64,000 bases of DNA from Exophiala sp. HKRS030 (GCA_023897205.1 JAHWDD010000003.1:3847665-3911664), one strand, 5' to 3'; positions 21,617 to 34,203 are shown, counted from the first letter of the stretch. Numbers and translations: made by a program. Notes: generated by a model not told the origin, from the letters alone.

Positions 21617-22721
21617 CCCCAGGACCGGGTCTGCGGAACTCATACGTCCGAACGTCTATTCGCTCGGAACAAGAATGTCTGAGGCAAGATTAAAGCCTCG
21701 GTGGCCGGCATTCGACGATGGGATAGGTCCAGCAATGTGCGCATAAGCTCTTGCTGGCCAATACCAACCCACATTAATTCCAAACTGGAAATAGTGGGTT
21801 CCTATTCACGAGATAGTGGTCATCGAAGCTTCGATTCTTGGCTGAGATACTTTCCGCGAGGATCCGGCTGTACGGCCATAATATCGATAGCCTTGAGGGC
21901 AAGCCTATCAATGTGCAAGATCTCCCCCCGTATCGAGTTTCTCAGCTGCTTATCATAGAGTTCCGGCGCCCCAGAAAAGGCTCCCCAGGAAGAATCACGA
22001 GGAACCCCCAGTACCCATAAGGGCTGCTGAAGGCGAGCGTGAACAGTATCTCGACGACTTTCAAGTTCTGTATGCTACGTTTACTGGCCAGAATATTCGC
22101 CGTGAATGTCACGTGCAAAACGAGGCTAGATTATCAACCACGTGATGCGGGAATTTCAACCTCTTCGATTTTCTTCGTCCCTTATGGTCCAATGACAACG
22201 GACCGCGGAACTGTAAGTCTCTCATGTTCGGGTCTTCACAAACAGTCCATTGACGCAGCACTCCACTTCGGCCTCAGAGTATGCCGAATCTCTTCTGCTG
22301 AGCAATTCAATGTCATCACAACGGTTTCAAGGCAAAAACCCCAACGGAAACCATTCAATCGAACGTGGTCGGCCCGAACCTTTCTATGACTGAAAGGCTC
22401 AGGGCGAAGACTTGGAAGAATTCGTCCGTATCAAGCTTTCTTCCTGATCATCTTTTGCTCTGCCAAAATGTGCAAATTCCAAACCAATGTTGCCCCAAAA
22501 CTCCCATTCCATACAAATGCTATGATGCAAACATTTCTGTCATGTCGGCTTCACTGTCCTACAAGACCACTTCGTCAGCTGTCAAGTCTCGATGCGTTTT
22601 GAGTCCCTCGAGCTCCTGCAAGTCTCGTGTCGTATGAATCATGCAGTAAATCAAAAGTCACTTCTTTCGATCCACGGTACGGCCTGGAGCGGGTACGGGG
22701 AAGGGTATGAGGAGATATTGC

Positions 22722-22985
22722 TTACCCAGCAATAAATCGAGAACGCCATCCCGAAGTCAACACTCCTAAAGCCGCGTAGCTAGTTGCATCGCGTATGAAT
22801 AAGGGGATGGATGCTGATGGTTGAGGATATGAGGCCGTTACTCTGGCCAATATTCGTTGTGAAGGTGCGTGATGAAGTGGATGTTTCAGCGGGAGTCGGT
22901 GACTAGCCGCGTGGTTTGTTGCCTTGCTTGCAAACAACCGTGTTGCTTGACCGAGGCGTGCAAGAGGTATTCTCACTGGTGGCAT
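22722..22985 (-). CDS. Weak candidate: small Arg-rich protein with presequence-like N-terminus
   Basis: An 87-residue frame starting MPPVRIPLARLGQATRLFASK. The first 50 residues have many Arg, Ser, Ala, His and no acidic residues, which resembles a mitochondrial import signal. The frame ends at GGGTAAGC, where a GTAAGC splice donor coincides with the stop codon, so the gene may continue in a further exon that I could not fix. I do not recognise a family, and chance is possible. Confidence 0.22.
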   Translation of the reverse strand: MPPVRIPLARLGQATRLFASKATNHAASHRLPLKHPLHHAPSQRILARVTASYPQPSASIPLFIRDATSYAALGVLTSGWRSRFIAG

Positions 22986-25900
22986 GGGCTTTCTGCTTCT
23001 CTTAGGTATGTCGTGAAATTTCTCTGACGATGATGTTGGTGAATTGCTTTCTCAATGCAGCAACACTGAATGTGACCCTGCAAGAGAAGAGGACTGTTCA
23101 AGTGGCGATTTTTGTTCGACGTTGTTGATGATGTTGGCTATACACAAATGTAGCGATGTTGACAGCTTCGGTACAGCACTTTATGAAAGAACCAACTATC
23201 ATAAGCGCTCACCCCACGGGTATCGTAGGGATTGCTACGTGAAATGCAACTGGTCTGTCAGTCATCAACGGAACATCTCCACTTGAGGCTCACACGACTG
23301 CCATGAGCACAAAGAACGAACTTCTCCATCTGACTCGTTTGTCCGCATCAGATTACACCAGTCGAACTTTGGTGATGTGAGCAATACACCCGATGCACTA
23401 TGGCTAAGCATGTGACAGGTCACCTTACAAGGCATCAGGCCACCCTTTACGTACCCTTAAGTCGCCGGAATTTATACCCGAATATGCCGCTAGGTCGCCT
23501 GACTCCCCGACGTTGATCCTTGGCAAACTCAGCCTCGTCTCCCCTTTTTCGCTTACCGTGTCCCGAAGCACAAGGCTGAGTTTAGGAGGTTGCCGAAAAT
23601 TTTTAAGAGAGCCTTTTTGGCCTTGGACAGTCTTGGACTTCTCGAACTTCTCGGACACCTGGCACTTACCTGCCAACTCATCCACTCCGTCACGAGGAGA
23701 GCCGAATCTTTGACTTTCTCGTCCCGACTAGCGCCATATAATGTCTCCTACCTACTCTAATTCCCGAGTCCACTGCCATAATCCATGTCAACGAGAGGCA
23801 TTCCATGCGATTAACAGAATCATCGAGTCGAGACCGGCGGTTTCGGTCGTGACCCTGCCTCTTCTCCAAAGCCGACGGACATGTCCAGGTTGCGGACACT
23901 CTGTTTCTCCCGGGCGACTTCGGATCTTCCGTCGTTCAGTTGGTTAGCTCGTTGGTGATGAAGCGGCCAGCAGGCATTAAGCACTTAAGCTGCCACGGCA
24001 GCCTGCTACAATGCACCCGGGCTCCAACACAGATCCACTTTGCTGCTTCGCGTACTTGATCTGGAAGTTGCACCTGAGCGCGATGATTGGGCGTCGTGCT
24101 GCCCTCCACCGGTGCGTAAGGCAGCGTAAGCCCACCGAGGCTCCTTACCAAGCTTCGACTCTTCGAGACCACCTAGAACGCCCGTCCCCATGCCTTTTAC
24201 CTGTGCTTGCACAAGCGAGGTCCGGAGAAACTAGCTGTTTGAGGTGAGGCCAACATGAGCAAAGACGTTCAAGATATGCTCCCCCCGTCCACATCTGCTA
24301 GCACCTGCATCAATCCCACGTATTGAATGCACTGCTGGGAGAAGGTGTACATCTCATCACACCTACCCTCTGCCGAGACGCATGAGATGAGAGGATGACG
24401 CAGTGGCTGCACCTGGTCTTGAGGCGCAAAGAGGTCGACGCTTCAAGTTTGCATATGATCCTGCTCCATCTGTATGGGCGTGCATACTGCCTTGTGCGCT
24501 CCAATTTCCGCGCGACACTATGCGCTATCAGGTAACAAGTTGAGCCGAGAGAAGTCCTCGATCTCGCAGAGTCAGTGCTTAGTCCTTGCTGGGGAGATTC
24601 ATGGGTGGAGTTGCAGAGATGTTCCATACGATCTACGAACCTTCGAGTCTTTGCAGTCCTTGGATGCTGGATTGTGACCCTGGACTTCTGCAATGCCTAG
24701 CGGAGCTGACTTTGCAACGTGTCATTACCTTTGTATGGTCTCCAGAATCAGATTCTGGGCCAATATGAGAAGGATAGTCCAGCACTCCTTGCGAAGATAC
24801 CTGCCAATAGGTTGTTGATTGGCAAAGAAGACGAAGACCTCGTTGTTGTCAAATTGACCAGGCCGCAATATCACTGGCATGTTTCCCCTCATCTCCTCGC
24901 TAATTGCATCTCTTAGATGTGACTCTGAAGACAGGGGCGGTCGACGTCTTTTCGCGCAATCAAAGTTCGTTTTGTGGGCCTGGGAACTCGTGGAAAAGGC
25001 GCGGTATTGGGACCCTCCCGCCGCAGTGCACAGAACAGCCTAGGCAGCAGTAGTTGGGATTTCGGGTAGCATAATCGCAAAAAGATAGAGGGTAAAGTAA
25101 ATAGCAAGTAACTGGCGTCGACGTGGTCTATATCACGACGCCTACACAAGTCGTTGCAAGTAGCCTTTTCTGACTAAGGACGATGTCCCATAATGCTCCA
25201 GCCTCTCGCTGGGAAGGCTGGTGAGTAATACTCGTCCTAGTGAAGTGCGCACCACGGTCTCGGTATCGAAACTGGTACGAGGTACATTATCATGCCACTC
25301 CCGGGGGAGCGATGCCGGGGTAATAGTGGAATAGAACCGCGAGACACGCCTGTTTTCCAGCTGTGGCCTACGCGCAGATACGAGTCACGACACAACGGGA
25401 ATTCATTCCTCAAAACTGACATTGGTTTGTTTTGCCGCGCTCGACGCTCGCTGCAGACACGATCCCACCGTTGGATTCCGCACTCGCCTACGATGTGTTG
25501 TTTCATCAGATGGACCACTATCGTGATGTCCATGCTGAGTCATTTGTGGGCGTGAATGTCAGTGTTTTCGAGAACCACATGACTGCTACTTTGCGCAATA
25601 TGCACTCGGGCGTTGGTTGGTAATATACATCGGAAGAACTTAATGCCTCAGTTGTGGTTTCTTTCTCACAGACATGATCAAGAATCATCTGTGAAAGGTG
25701 ATAATTCTTGGATTATCGAATGTACAGCCGTATCACTCATTACAAACGCAAGTGTAACCATCCCTCCGAGCACATCAACATCCTGATTTTGATGGCGAGC
25801 CTGCAATACCGAGGAGATGCAATCACAAATCCTTATTCAAATTTACGCCGTCGTAAAAGTCCTTCAAGTAGACCGAGTAAGCCCATCCAGCTCGAACCGC

Positions 25901-26165
25901 CTCCCACAGCGAGTACAGCTCCTTCCAGTGTCTTTAGATTTTGATGAAATTCACGCATTTGCAACTCCTGCCTTATCACCACGCGTAGCTGATGCATTTC
26001 CACTGATGTGTTGGTGTGCCCAGTGGCAATAGCATGCCAGCTTCTTCTTGTTCGTGCGAGAATTACACCTCCTTCCTCAACGCCGTCCATTCATCCAAAA
26101 ATCTCATCGAAAGCTCCATCAAGAGTGAGTAGTGAATGTAGAGGGTACGGAAAGACCCAAGTAAA

Positions 26166-27229
26166 TCATTGACTTCCTTGCCGCTGTAGCTGGAGCCGTA
26201 CCATCTGTTTGAGGAGCGTGCAATCCTCGCACTTGACGAGCTTCTCCAGAGCTACCACTCGATCGCTGAGTCGAGCAATTTCGTCCGTCATGTGTCGAAT
26301 TTCAACCTCGCTTTGATGCACGTAGTTCATGGCGTCTGTCATGACATCTGATTTCCGCACCTTGCCCCGATGTTCTCGCGAAGCATAGAAATCTTGGTTG
26401 GGGAGCCCCGTGCTTCGTGAAAAGGCATCTGTGGTTACCAGAGCACGGTGAAGTTGCATGATTTTGCCGTTCAAATTGTCCCTATATCTCCGCTCGACCA
26501 CCGAGTGAGCTTGCTTTGCTCGAATTTGCGCTGTCTCATCCTCACTTTCCGATGCGGTGTGGGTCCGCTTGACCCGAGCCTTTTGGTCTCGCTCCTTCGT
26601 TTGTTTCTGTGATGATCGAGTTTCGGTGGAAGGCCGACGAGCAGGGGACTTTTTCGCGGGCTTGCGGTTAGTAGTTTGAGGGATGCTCGTCGGGCTACAC
26701 TGTGCTGCATTGCAGTCTTCTATCTCGACCAAACTGGCCGATTGAAAACATGCAGGCTCCAGTCCACCCGGTCGCATGTCATGGTCGCTTTGGTTTAACT
26801 CGTATGCTGGGCATGGAAATGTAGCGCTTTGAGCCGAGCCAGGCTCGAGCTTCAAAGAAGAAAGTGTAGATTGGCGAGAGAGGTCGATAGAGCTTGGTGA
26901 TGTTTTATAGAGAGGCTCAGGTGAAATTTCCTCGCTTGGTACCGAGAAAGATCCTACGTCAGAACAGTCGAGATTAAGGAATTGGGAGAAACTTGGAGAG
27001 CCGGCGTCCTGGCATGTTGAATCGACAATATTAAAGGATTGATAGTCTGACTCCTTGGGAATTCTGTTGAAGTCTCCTATGGCAGGTTGAAGATTTGTGT
27101 AGTCGATTTCGTCCCAAGGTTGCTAAGAACGCTTCAGTAAGGTGACAAGAACTCGCCGCCCATATCTAGACATACTTGGTTATTGTAAATGGTGCCTGGG
27201 TAGTTTTGGAATGTCCTGGAGTATGGCAT
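26166..27229 (-). CDS. bHLH transcription factor with SREBP-type Tyr basic region
   Basis: Two exons on the minus strand: 27176-27229 (MPYSRTFQNYPGTIYNNQ) and 26166-27122; intron 27123-27175 (GTATGT...CTTAG). The product has 336 residues. The first 210 are Ser/Thr/Pro/Asp-rich with many aromatic and acidic patches, typical of an activation region, followed by a basic Lys/Arg stretch (nuclear import). The bHLH domain (about 219-292) has AHSVVERRYRDNLNGK with His224, Glu228, Arg230 and Arg232; position 231 is Tyr, as in SREBP-class factors, in place of the usual Arg. The loop between the helices is long, nearly 30 residues. A heptad-like helix follows to the end. No transmembrane segments are present, so unlike classical SREBP it is probably not membrane-tethered. 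Targets would be E-box or SRE-like sites. Confidence 0.88.
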
Positions 27230-29637
27230 CTCGGTGACTAGGTTGTCTGAGAATCGTACGTTTGATGTGTGCACAAAAAGTGATTGCGTTGCTTGAAGAA
27301 ATGTCCTTGGGGCAAAGCTGTCACCCCACGTGCGAGTGCGTTAACTTATTATTATTTTTATTGTGATGGATCGATGCATGCTGCTGAATGCGCGTGGACC
27401 CTTGCGAGTCATTAGTCGCCTAAGGAAAAAAGAGGGTGGGCCAGGGATCTCGATGCAAGGTTCACAAAAGCTGCTTTAGGATAGCAACCTTCAAGGAAGC
27501 TATCAGACCACCAAGAAACCGGAATATTGACGACCGGCAGTCGCCGCCACATCTTAGGCTGCATGTCGTGCCTGGTTAGTTAGTCTTGACTTCTTGGGAG
27601 CCACTGGTCCACATGTGCACCCTTTGAGTTCCCCGAATGCCGAAACCGTGTGGGCACCCTTGGCGCGGCACTCACGGCAAGGCTGGGCTCCTTTCCTCTG
27701 TGAAGGGCTCCTCTCGTAATTTGTACTCTCCGAAAACGGGCGAAGGAGGGTATAGCCGGTTTTGTCGAGTTCGACGTCGAATGCTCTCTTGCCATGTCGC
27801 AATTTGGCAAAGGCCTACTCAGACACTCAACTCTACCAGTATCATTCGTCTTTGTATTCAGAATTGTAAGCATATGCAGAGGCGAACTATGTTGTGGCAC
27901 AGGCCACACTTAGTGGTCGTTGCGTCGAGAACGTTCCACGACGGACAGACTGCTCTTACGTCAATCGAGGTTTGAACGCCCGCACGACCGGAACTATGTT
28001 GCGCAGCGAGTCAATATTGTATCTCAGATCTATTTTCCTGCGAGATCTGTCTTAAAGAGGGACCTTTCCGTCTCAAAGTACCCACTCATAAAGGATGAAT
28101 GGTCGGATCCCACTAGATCCAGCTCACAGCCGAATGGTTTCAGATTTATGAAGATGCCAAGGTTGAGACAATGTTGAGGTCAATGCTGGGTTTCTGCACT
28201 CATCTCGATACCTCTAAGTACGTTTTCAAGCGGCGTTATATTCCGTGGCCGGACATGGTGATTGGTTGCCAAAAGGTGCACTGAGCAACTGACTCTGTGC
28301 AAGCACGAAGAGTGGAACAAGACTAGTCATCTTATTCTGTTCGCGGTAAGCTAAAGTGTCACGCCGCTGACGACTGCTTTTTTCCTCGTCGATGTATCAG
28401 GCTTCATATGGCTTGGTGGTAAGGACCCAACGGCGATGACATATCTGCAGAGCTTGCCGATCACATAGTGGAGGCTTTCTAAAGCGCTGAAGAATTTTCT
28501 AGATAAGAGGCAGCACTTCTGGCCTGTACTGGAAAATCAGAGCACTATAGACACCTCGTCGATACCCTAGACCCGCATTGGCGGGAGTTGATCATGCGTG
28601 GAATCGTCTCATGTAGAGGGGACATAGGAGATATCAGAAATACGTCAAGACTTGCGTAGGACTTACAACGTGCGAAGATACCCCGAGCATCGTTAAACAC
28701 TCCAGCACTGATCTTCATTCGAGCCAAATAACATTATCCGGCCTCGAATTTGGGCGCTTCGGGAGAATCGCTGTGGGTAGCTTCTCTTGTACGAGGAATC
28801 GGGCCGCCGTAGGGCAGTTTGGCAACGTGACAAACAGTCAGATGTCTTCGACATAGCTCACGATGCGTAACGTTGTAATTTATTGCGAGCTTTTGGTGGT
28901 ATTTTTGCAAATATGTTCAACTTATCAAGCTACAACAAACCAGAACATTCCTCCAGGCGATATTCGTCAGCAGTTTTCACCCCTCCAGCTGGGGAATTAT
29001 AGGGTCGCTTGGCCAAGCGTGGATGTACGGGGATTACCAAGTCGATTCTGATGCTGCGATTCTTACGAATGAGGTGGCTTATAGTGGCTTTAGAATTACG
29101 CGGAGCAAGACCAGGTATCCCCGGCGACACGAGTAAGTTGCATGCTGAGTGGTCTAAAATGATTCGCTTCCCAATGTTGCAATGCTTCTCGTTTCGCATG
29201 AGCGTGAGGGCTGCCAAACGACAAGCCAATGAGAACGTATGGTACAGACATCGTACAGCAGCCAGCTGAGACTTGGCTCATCTTTGAACCTGCGTCTCTG
29301 CTTAGCAGGCTTCAGCGAATTTGATTCTTCAACACCGTGCCCAATATGGTTCCGAATATAGCCTTACATGAGTACTAGAATTGTCATAGCTCAGCTATCC
29401 TCCAACGCCTTGCAATACACCCAAAAATAATGAGTCGACCAAGCCAGTCTCGACCTTAACAAATTCGGAGTGTCGGATGACAAACGTATTCGTAGGCAGT
29501 CGAGTGCGGACTTTGAGTTCCGACCTTGTCTCAACATTCATCGGGATCGTAAATCATTCATAACAGAAGTCGTTAGGGAATCAGTAACCAGGCCCAGAAG
29601 AAAGTGAGTCACAGAATGAGATCGTCAACTTCGGATT
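27230..29637. other. Gene-poor region
   Basis: 2.4 kb from the bHLH gene start to the 3' end of the next minus-strand gene. I see no supported gene, RNA or repeat. Confidence 0.45.
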
Positions 29638-30378
29638 TCATCCAAAAGTTTGAGCAAAAAGGTCTTCGACCTGCCTCACAGACCAGATGCGAGGTTGCTG
29701 GGACCATATGATACTGTCGTCGTTTGCAGTCGTATAATTTTGGCTACAAAGGCCAGCCAGCTGACCTGATGGGAAATCGAAATTTTCGACATTCAAATAC
29801 TGAAGGTCGAGATTTTCATCTGGATAGGTTGAGTCACTCCAGTAGCCGTCATCAATTATTTCATCTCCAGATTCTGTGCTCGAGTCACTTTCCTCCTCCC
29901 ACGTTATCCTTGGTTTGGTTTTTGGGATTGTCAATGTCTGCGTCGTCTTTGACCCGCCACAGCCTTCTTTCTGCTGCAGTAATAGGTCCTGCAATGACAC
30001 TTCCGTCGAAGAAGACATGAGGTCGATGATGGTGGATTCTTGGTCGATATCCTCTACGTAGGAGACCGAAAAATCTTCATCGTCAGAGTTTTGATTGATC
30101 AATGTCTGTTCTACCTCTGTCGCGTCGTCCTCGTCCTCGAACTCGTCGGCCGTGTGGTCCTGGATGTACTTCCTAGCACTGTCGAACAATGAGGCGTGTC
30201 CAACTAGTCTGCACAGCTGTGGTTCCGGCTTCCGGGCTTCGTGCTGGATATTTGTTTGAGAGAGATAACCAAGTTTATATGCGAAATACATACAATCCGA
30301 TTCTGGCGGAGGAGGGAGAATTTCGCGTTTCGGACTCCCTCCACTATATCTTGAATTTGTGGTGATGACGGTCCCCAT
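29638..30378 (-). CDS. Hypothetical acidic protein
   Basis: Intronless frame of 246 residues from ATG 30378 (MGTVITTNSRYSGG). I do not recognise a family. The first 90 residues look folded, with PPPPESDCMYFAYKLGYLSQ and QLCRLVGHASLFDSARKYIQ. From about residue 92 the protein is strongly acidic and Ser/Thr-rich (DEFEDEDDATE, DDEDFSVSYVEDIDQES, EESDSSTESGDE), with a C-terminal aromatic-rich segment. No signal peptide or membrane segment. The long frame, consistent composition and good start support a real gene; the acidic, aromatic-dotted region resembles a transcriptional activation domain, but this is only inference. Confidence 0.65.
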   Translation of the reverse strand: MGTVITTNSRYSGGSPKREILPPPPESDCMYFAYKLGYLSQTNIQHEARKPEPQLCRLVGHASLFDSARKYIQDHTADEFEDEDDATEVEQTLINQNSDDEDFSVSYVEDIDQESTIIDLMSSSTEVSLQDLLLQQKEGCGGSKTTQTLTIPKTKPRITWEEESDSSTESGDEIIDDGYWSDSTYPDENLDLQYLNVENFDFPSGQLAGLCSQNYTTANDDSIIWSQQPRIWSVRQVEDLFAQTFG

Positions 30379-32923
30379 CGCCACAGGTGTTCTTGTCGGT
30401 CAAACTGCGTGAGCTGCTAAGTAGAAGATTTGTCTGAGGCGATCGAAGGGCGATCAGGAATCAAGGTAGTAGTTGTAACCACAGTGAAAATATCTCTCCA
30501 TAAAAGCTTCGGTTGCTTTCCCTTCAAATTGCGGTAACGGATCTTGCAGGCAAGAGTAGTGTTGAATCCTGCATTCGGATACCGCATCGCCTGATATCAT
30601 GGCTCAGGCAATTACTGAGAAGGCGGCCAAGCATGCTCGCCTACGTGCTTCCGCTCAAATGAGGACTGTTCATGATAGTGACAACCAGAGCGCGGATTGG
30701 TTGAAGCCGAAAAGGCAATCCATTCGTCGTCTGGGAGTTATTAGTGGGCCTGCACGTGTCTGTTTCGATGCAGCAAGATAGGGTCGAGTTACTCTATGGT
30801 GGTCCGTGGGATTTGGGTGGTGTGACAAGCTTGTGAAATTTATCAGGCGATGGGGTCAGTACTTCAACTTATGCATGCCATTCCTGGCCATGGCCGAAGA
30901 ACCCGGGAAAGCCTACAGTACGTGATTTGGCCCCAACATCCACAACTTAGTCAGTACCAAGCATCCAGTAATCACTCAGGCATGATTTGGTAATTTTCGG
31001 GCGAACCCGGGCTTCTACATAGCCAGGTACCTGTCCTTAACAGATGCCTTGACCGTGACATAACAGGTGCAGTTCAGGTTGATGAACGAATTTATGTGAG
31101 CACACCTGAGGCTAGTGCAACCGATTTCGAGTCTGGAATGTGGTGCTCTACAGTCTTCAACTGCATATAAGGTACGCAAAGCACGTGGCACACGTGATGG
31201 TTGGGGGCCATCTAATGGTTGAAGCCATTCTCATACTTGGTTGCCATGCCTCGTAGATCAACGGCGTGACATTTGACAGTCCCGACCAAGAGATATATTT
31301 GTGAGGTGGAGTGCAGCGACAATTTTCCCGTTCTGCAACAGACCTGAGCCATCACCAACAAGGTTGACGGTAAGAGAGTGGCCTCGATACAGATAGATTT
31401 ATTCTGGAGTACATTGCTGACAGGTGAGTATCAAAACAGAGGTCGTCTAGTACTCAGACCATGATACGGTTCTGCAAATTGCAAGTCCTGGCGGTGAGAA
31501 AATCCAACACTTGAAAAGTCTAATCATGGCTAAACAGCTGCCGAGATTGGTGTTTCTGCTTGAGCAGGCGTGATGCTTCTTGAAGACCTAGGAGGGCAAC
31601 AGAGCAATAGATCCTCGCGAGCACAGAATGGATTGACGCTCGAAATAAGTATTCCAACCGTAGGATATAATGTTTCGTTGAGTAAATTCGCCGTGATAAA
31701 GACCACAACCTCGTGCCCAGCAGCCAGGCTTTAGGCGGGACCGAAGCCCATGTCAAAAATCTCGGCGACCTGTAAGGATGCATCCTGATACTGGGTGGCT
31801 GGTCTTAGTCAAATCTAGACCACCCACTGGCGCATCCCAGGCTGAGGGGCAAAAGGCCGCCTGCAGGAATTAAAACACTCTTGGTAGCACCTAGCTGCCA
31901 GGCCTTCAAGGTAGTTTTCTGGTTGACTGACTGCGCCGTATGATCCTGTAACAATCTATACGTCACTCTCCTGCTATCCTGCGTCACAGAGGCATTATTT
32001 GTGTCGGATTACATAGGTAATCCTTTGAACGGTTACCTCAATGGTCCAGAGGATCCAGATAAACGAACCTAGAATGAACTCTGAAGGCCCAATGTGCCTA
32101 ATTTAAGCAAGCGACGTGGTGTGCGCTTTGGAATTCCAGCCCTGTCAAACACCGCGGCGGTAGGGTATGACAGGTTTCCGTTCTTTTACACGAGCCGCGT
32201 CTCATCTGTTGTGATGAAGACCTCTCGGGCATCAAACATGGTAGTGTGAGAAGGTACTTTTGACAGTTCTTCGAAGTATGGAGCAGAAGATGGAGATATC
32301 TGAGCGTCTCGTGTCCGAGAACCTTGGAGTAATTGTCAAACAGAGCCCCCGTATCGATATCGAAGCTCACCCACTCTCGCCTTGTTCAAGACAACGATCG
32401 ATCTTTGTGGACTCTTCACTGGTCAGAACTTGGAACGCCAATGTCATTCACCTATGAGAGTCGATTGTTGGTGATATGGTGGCGTGTGATGTGGCTCTCG
32501 ATCGATTTCAAAGGATGAATCTGGCCAGTATCCTGTGGCGCAACGCTCCATTTTCTCAGTGTGGGGTGGAGAGGTCAGTGGTATTCACGGTACTGAAGAG
32601 TCGGACCACCCCGTGGTGTGACTAGTCTGACCGTGCTCGTGGCAACAACTACGCCAAATTCAACACTCTTTGCAGACTCATTTCTCTCGTCATACACTCG
32701 TCCACGACGTGCAATACTTTGAACAGGTAAGATGAGACTATTGGCAGTTGCGTACGATACTCAGTTCTAGGGCTAAGATTGGGAGGCGAAGACTGGACTA
32801 TACCACCGTGCCATATCAAGAACCTCTATCACACAAGGTTCTAAACTGTAGGGTTTTGTCGTCAACGTTTTTCACCCGAGTTTTGATCTTCTCACTCTTC
32901 AGCTACCCTTACAATCTGTGCTG
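30379..32923. other. Gene-poor divergent region
   Basis: 2.5 kb between two starts on opposite strands. It contains two CACGTG hexamers close together near 31181-31198. No gene, RNA or element recognised. Confidence 0.45.
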
Positions 32924-34203
32924 ATGTCTCACAACATGCGGTTCAGCACGACAGGAGAAGCCTCGACGTTGCCTGAAGTCTGTAAGCTGGCATGGCACAC
33001 CTTTTACAGCATGCAGAAAGCGTCTGAAGACTTTGAGAACCTCCGTTTCGAAGTATGGACTGTTGCCATCAGTCTAGACTCATTACACAGCGTGGGCACG
33101 ACTTCCTTATTGATAGATCGACAACCAGACCAAGCACGATGGGCATTGACGTTTTCAAAGATCCTTACCTCGTTGGGATCTGCTCTACGCCCACTGTACA
33201 ACCTGGTCCGACAGTATCTACTCAGTTCATCGAAAGAAAGAACCACGGTCAAAACCTGGCTACTACATTCAGAAGTAACGTTTGAAGGAGTCACAGTCCA
33301 GGATTTCCGAAGGAAGTTGTCGATGCTGGTCGAAAGTCTCAATGTTTTTCTTTCATGTCTAACACATGCCGAACTTGCCAGAGCCAGGGAAATGTCCGAG
33401 TCTGAAGAATATAGAGTGCTGTCAGAGGTGACACGCACAGTGCTCCACAAATGGGACGTTGATGTCGTGCAGAAATCAGATCAAAATACCGGATACGTCA
33501 ATGATAGGGCGGGATATCACACCTCCACCAATGATTCCACAGCTCGTGCGTATCAAACGACTGGTCTACCGGTATCGCCAATCCGGCTGCAGCATAACCA
33601 CGCACCGCATCCATCTCAGGCAGAAGGACTGCAGAATCTTGATAACATCGAACAAGCATTTCGCACACATACGCACGCCATGAGGAGAATCCGCGAACAA
33701 TTGCACCATCAATCCATCAATAGCGCCCACCCGAAGACCAGCACTCGCCTAGATTCCTCACCGTCAACTCTAGTAGGAATGCTCAGTGGGGAGGAGTCCA
33801 CCCTCCTTTGACACCTTTGACCCCCACACTGCATGCCGACATGACTTCATCGACGAGGACAGCAGAGCTCCACGGAGACTATATCGAAACATCAAGTAGC
33901 GGCAGCAGTGATCAGAGCCATCACAGCCGTTCGACTCAAAGTTCAGATAGTGGCAGTGTAACGCTCAACTCTCAACCTACCAGAGAAGTGGACATAAAAC
34001 CTCGCTTGAGCCCTACTAGACCACCCTTATCTGGTCACTACCGCAAACGCAAGAGACATTCTCAGTTCCGGTTCAAGACCGGTCTGGAGAACGAACACGG
34101 CAATTCGAGCGACGGTGACGGCTCAGACGATGCCATCGACGACCACGCACCCAAGACCGTCCTGGAGCAGATGCTCTCCATGGTTCTGTTCTTCGACCAA
34201 TGA
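32924..34203 (+). CDS. Protein with putative fungal STAND/HeLo-like N-terminal domain (one apparent frameshift)
   Basis: Starts at ATG 32924 (MSHNMRFSTTGEASTLPEVC). The first 160 residues form an alpha-helical domain of the kind found at the N-terminus of many fungal STAND/NLR-like and orphan proteins: a short helix with LPEVCKLAWHTFYSMQKAS, a segment LRFEVWTVAISLDSLHS, and a helix pair ending in LSMLVESLNVFLSCLT. The rest is Ser/Thr/His-rich and disordered, with a basic HYRKRKRHSQFRFK patch (nuclear import candidate) and an acidic tail. The frame breaks at G-run 33788-33791; one extra G joins it to the following frame and gives 426 residues in total. No NB-ARC/NACHT domain follows, so it is not a complete immune receptor. 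Family assignment is tentative. Confidence 0.6.

Larger units (their letters stand above)
21360..26165. other. Long gene-poor region
   Basis: 4.8 kb without a convincing gene except the weak candidate at 22722-22985. Frames on both strands are short and unrelated to each other, and base composition is near the window average. I recognise no transposase or reverse-transcriptase remnant, but old, degraded elements cannot be excluded by eye. An imperfect inverted repeat (CAAGAATCATC / GATAATTCTTG) sits at about 25680-25714. Confidence 0.45.
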
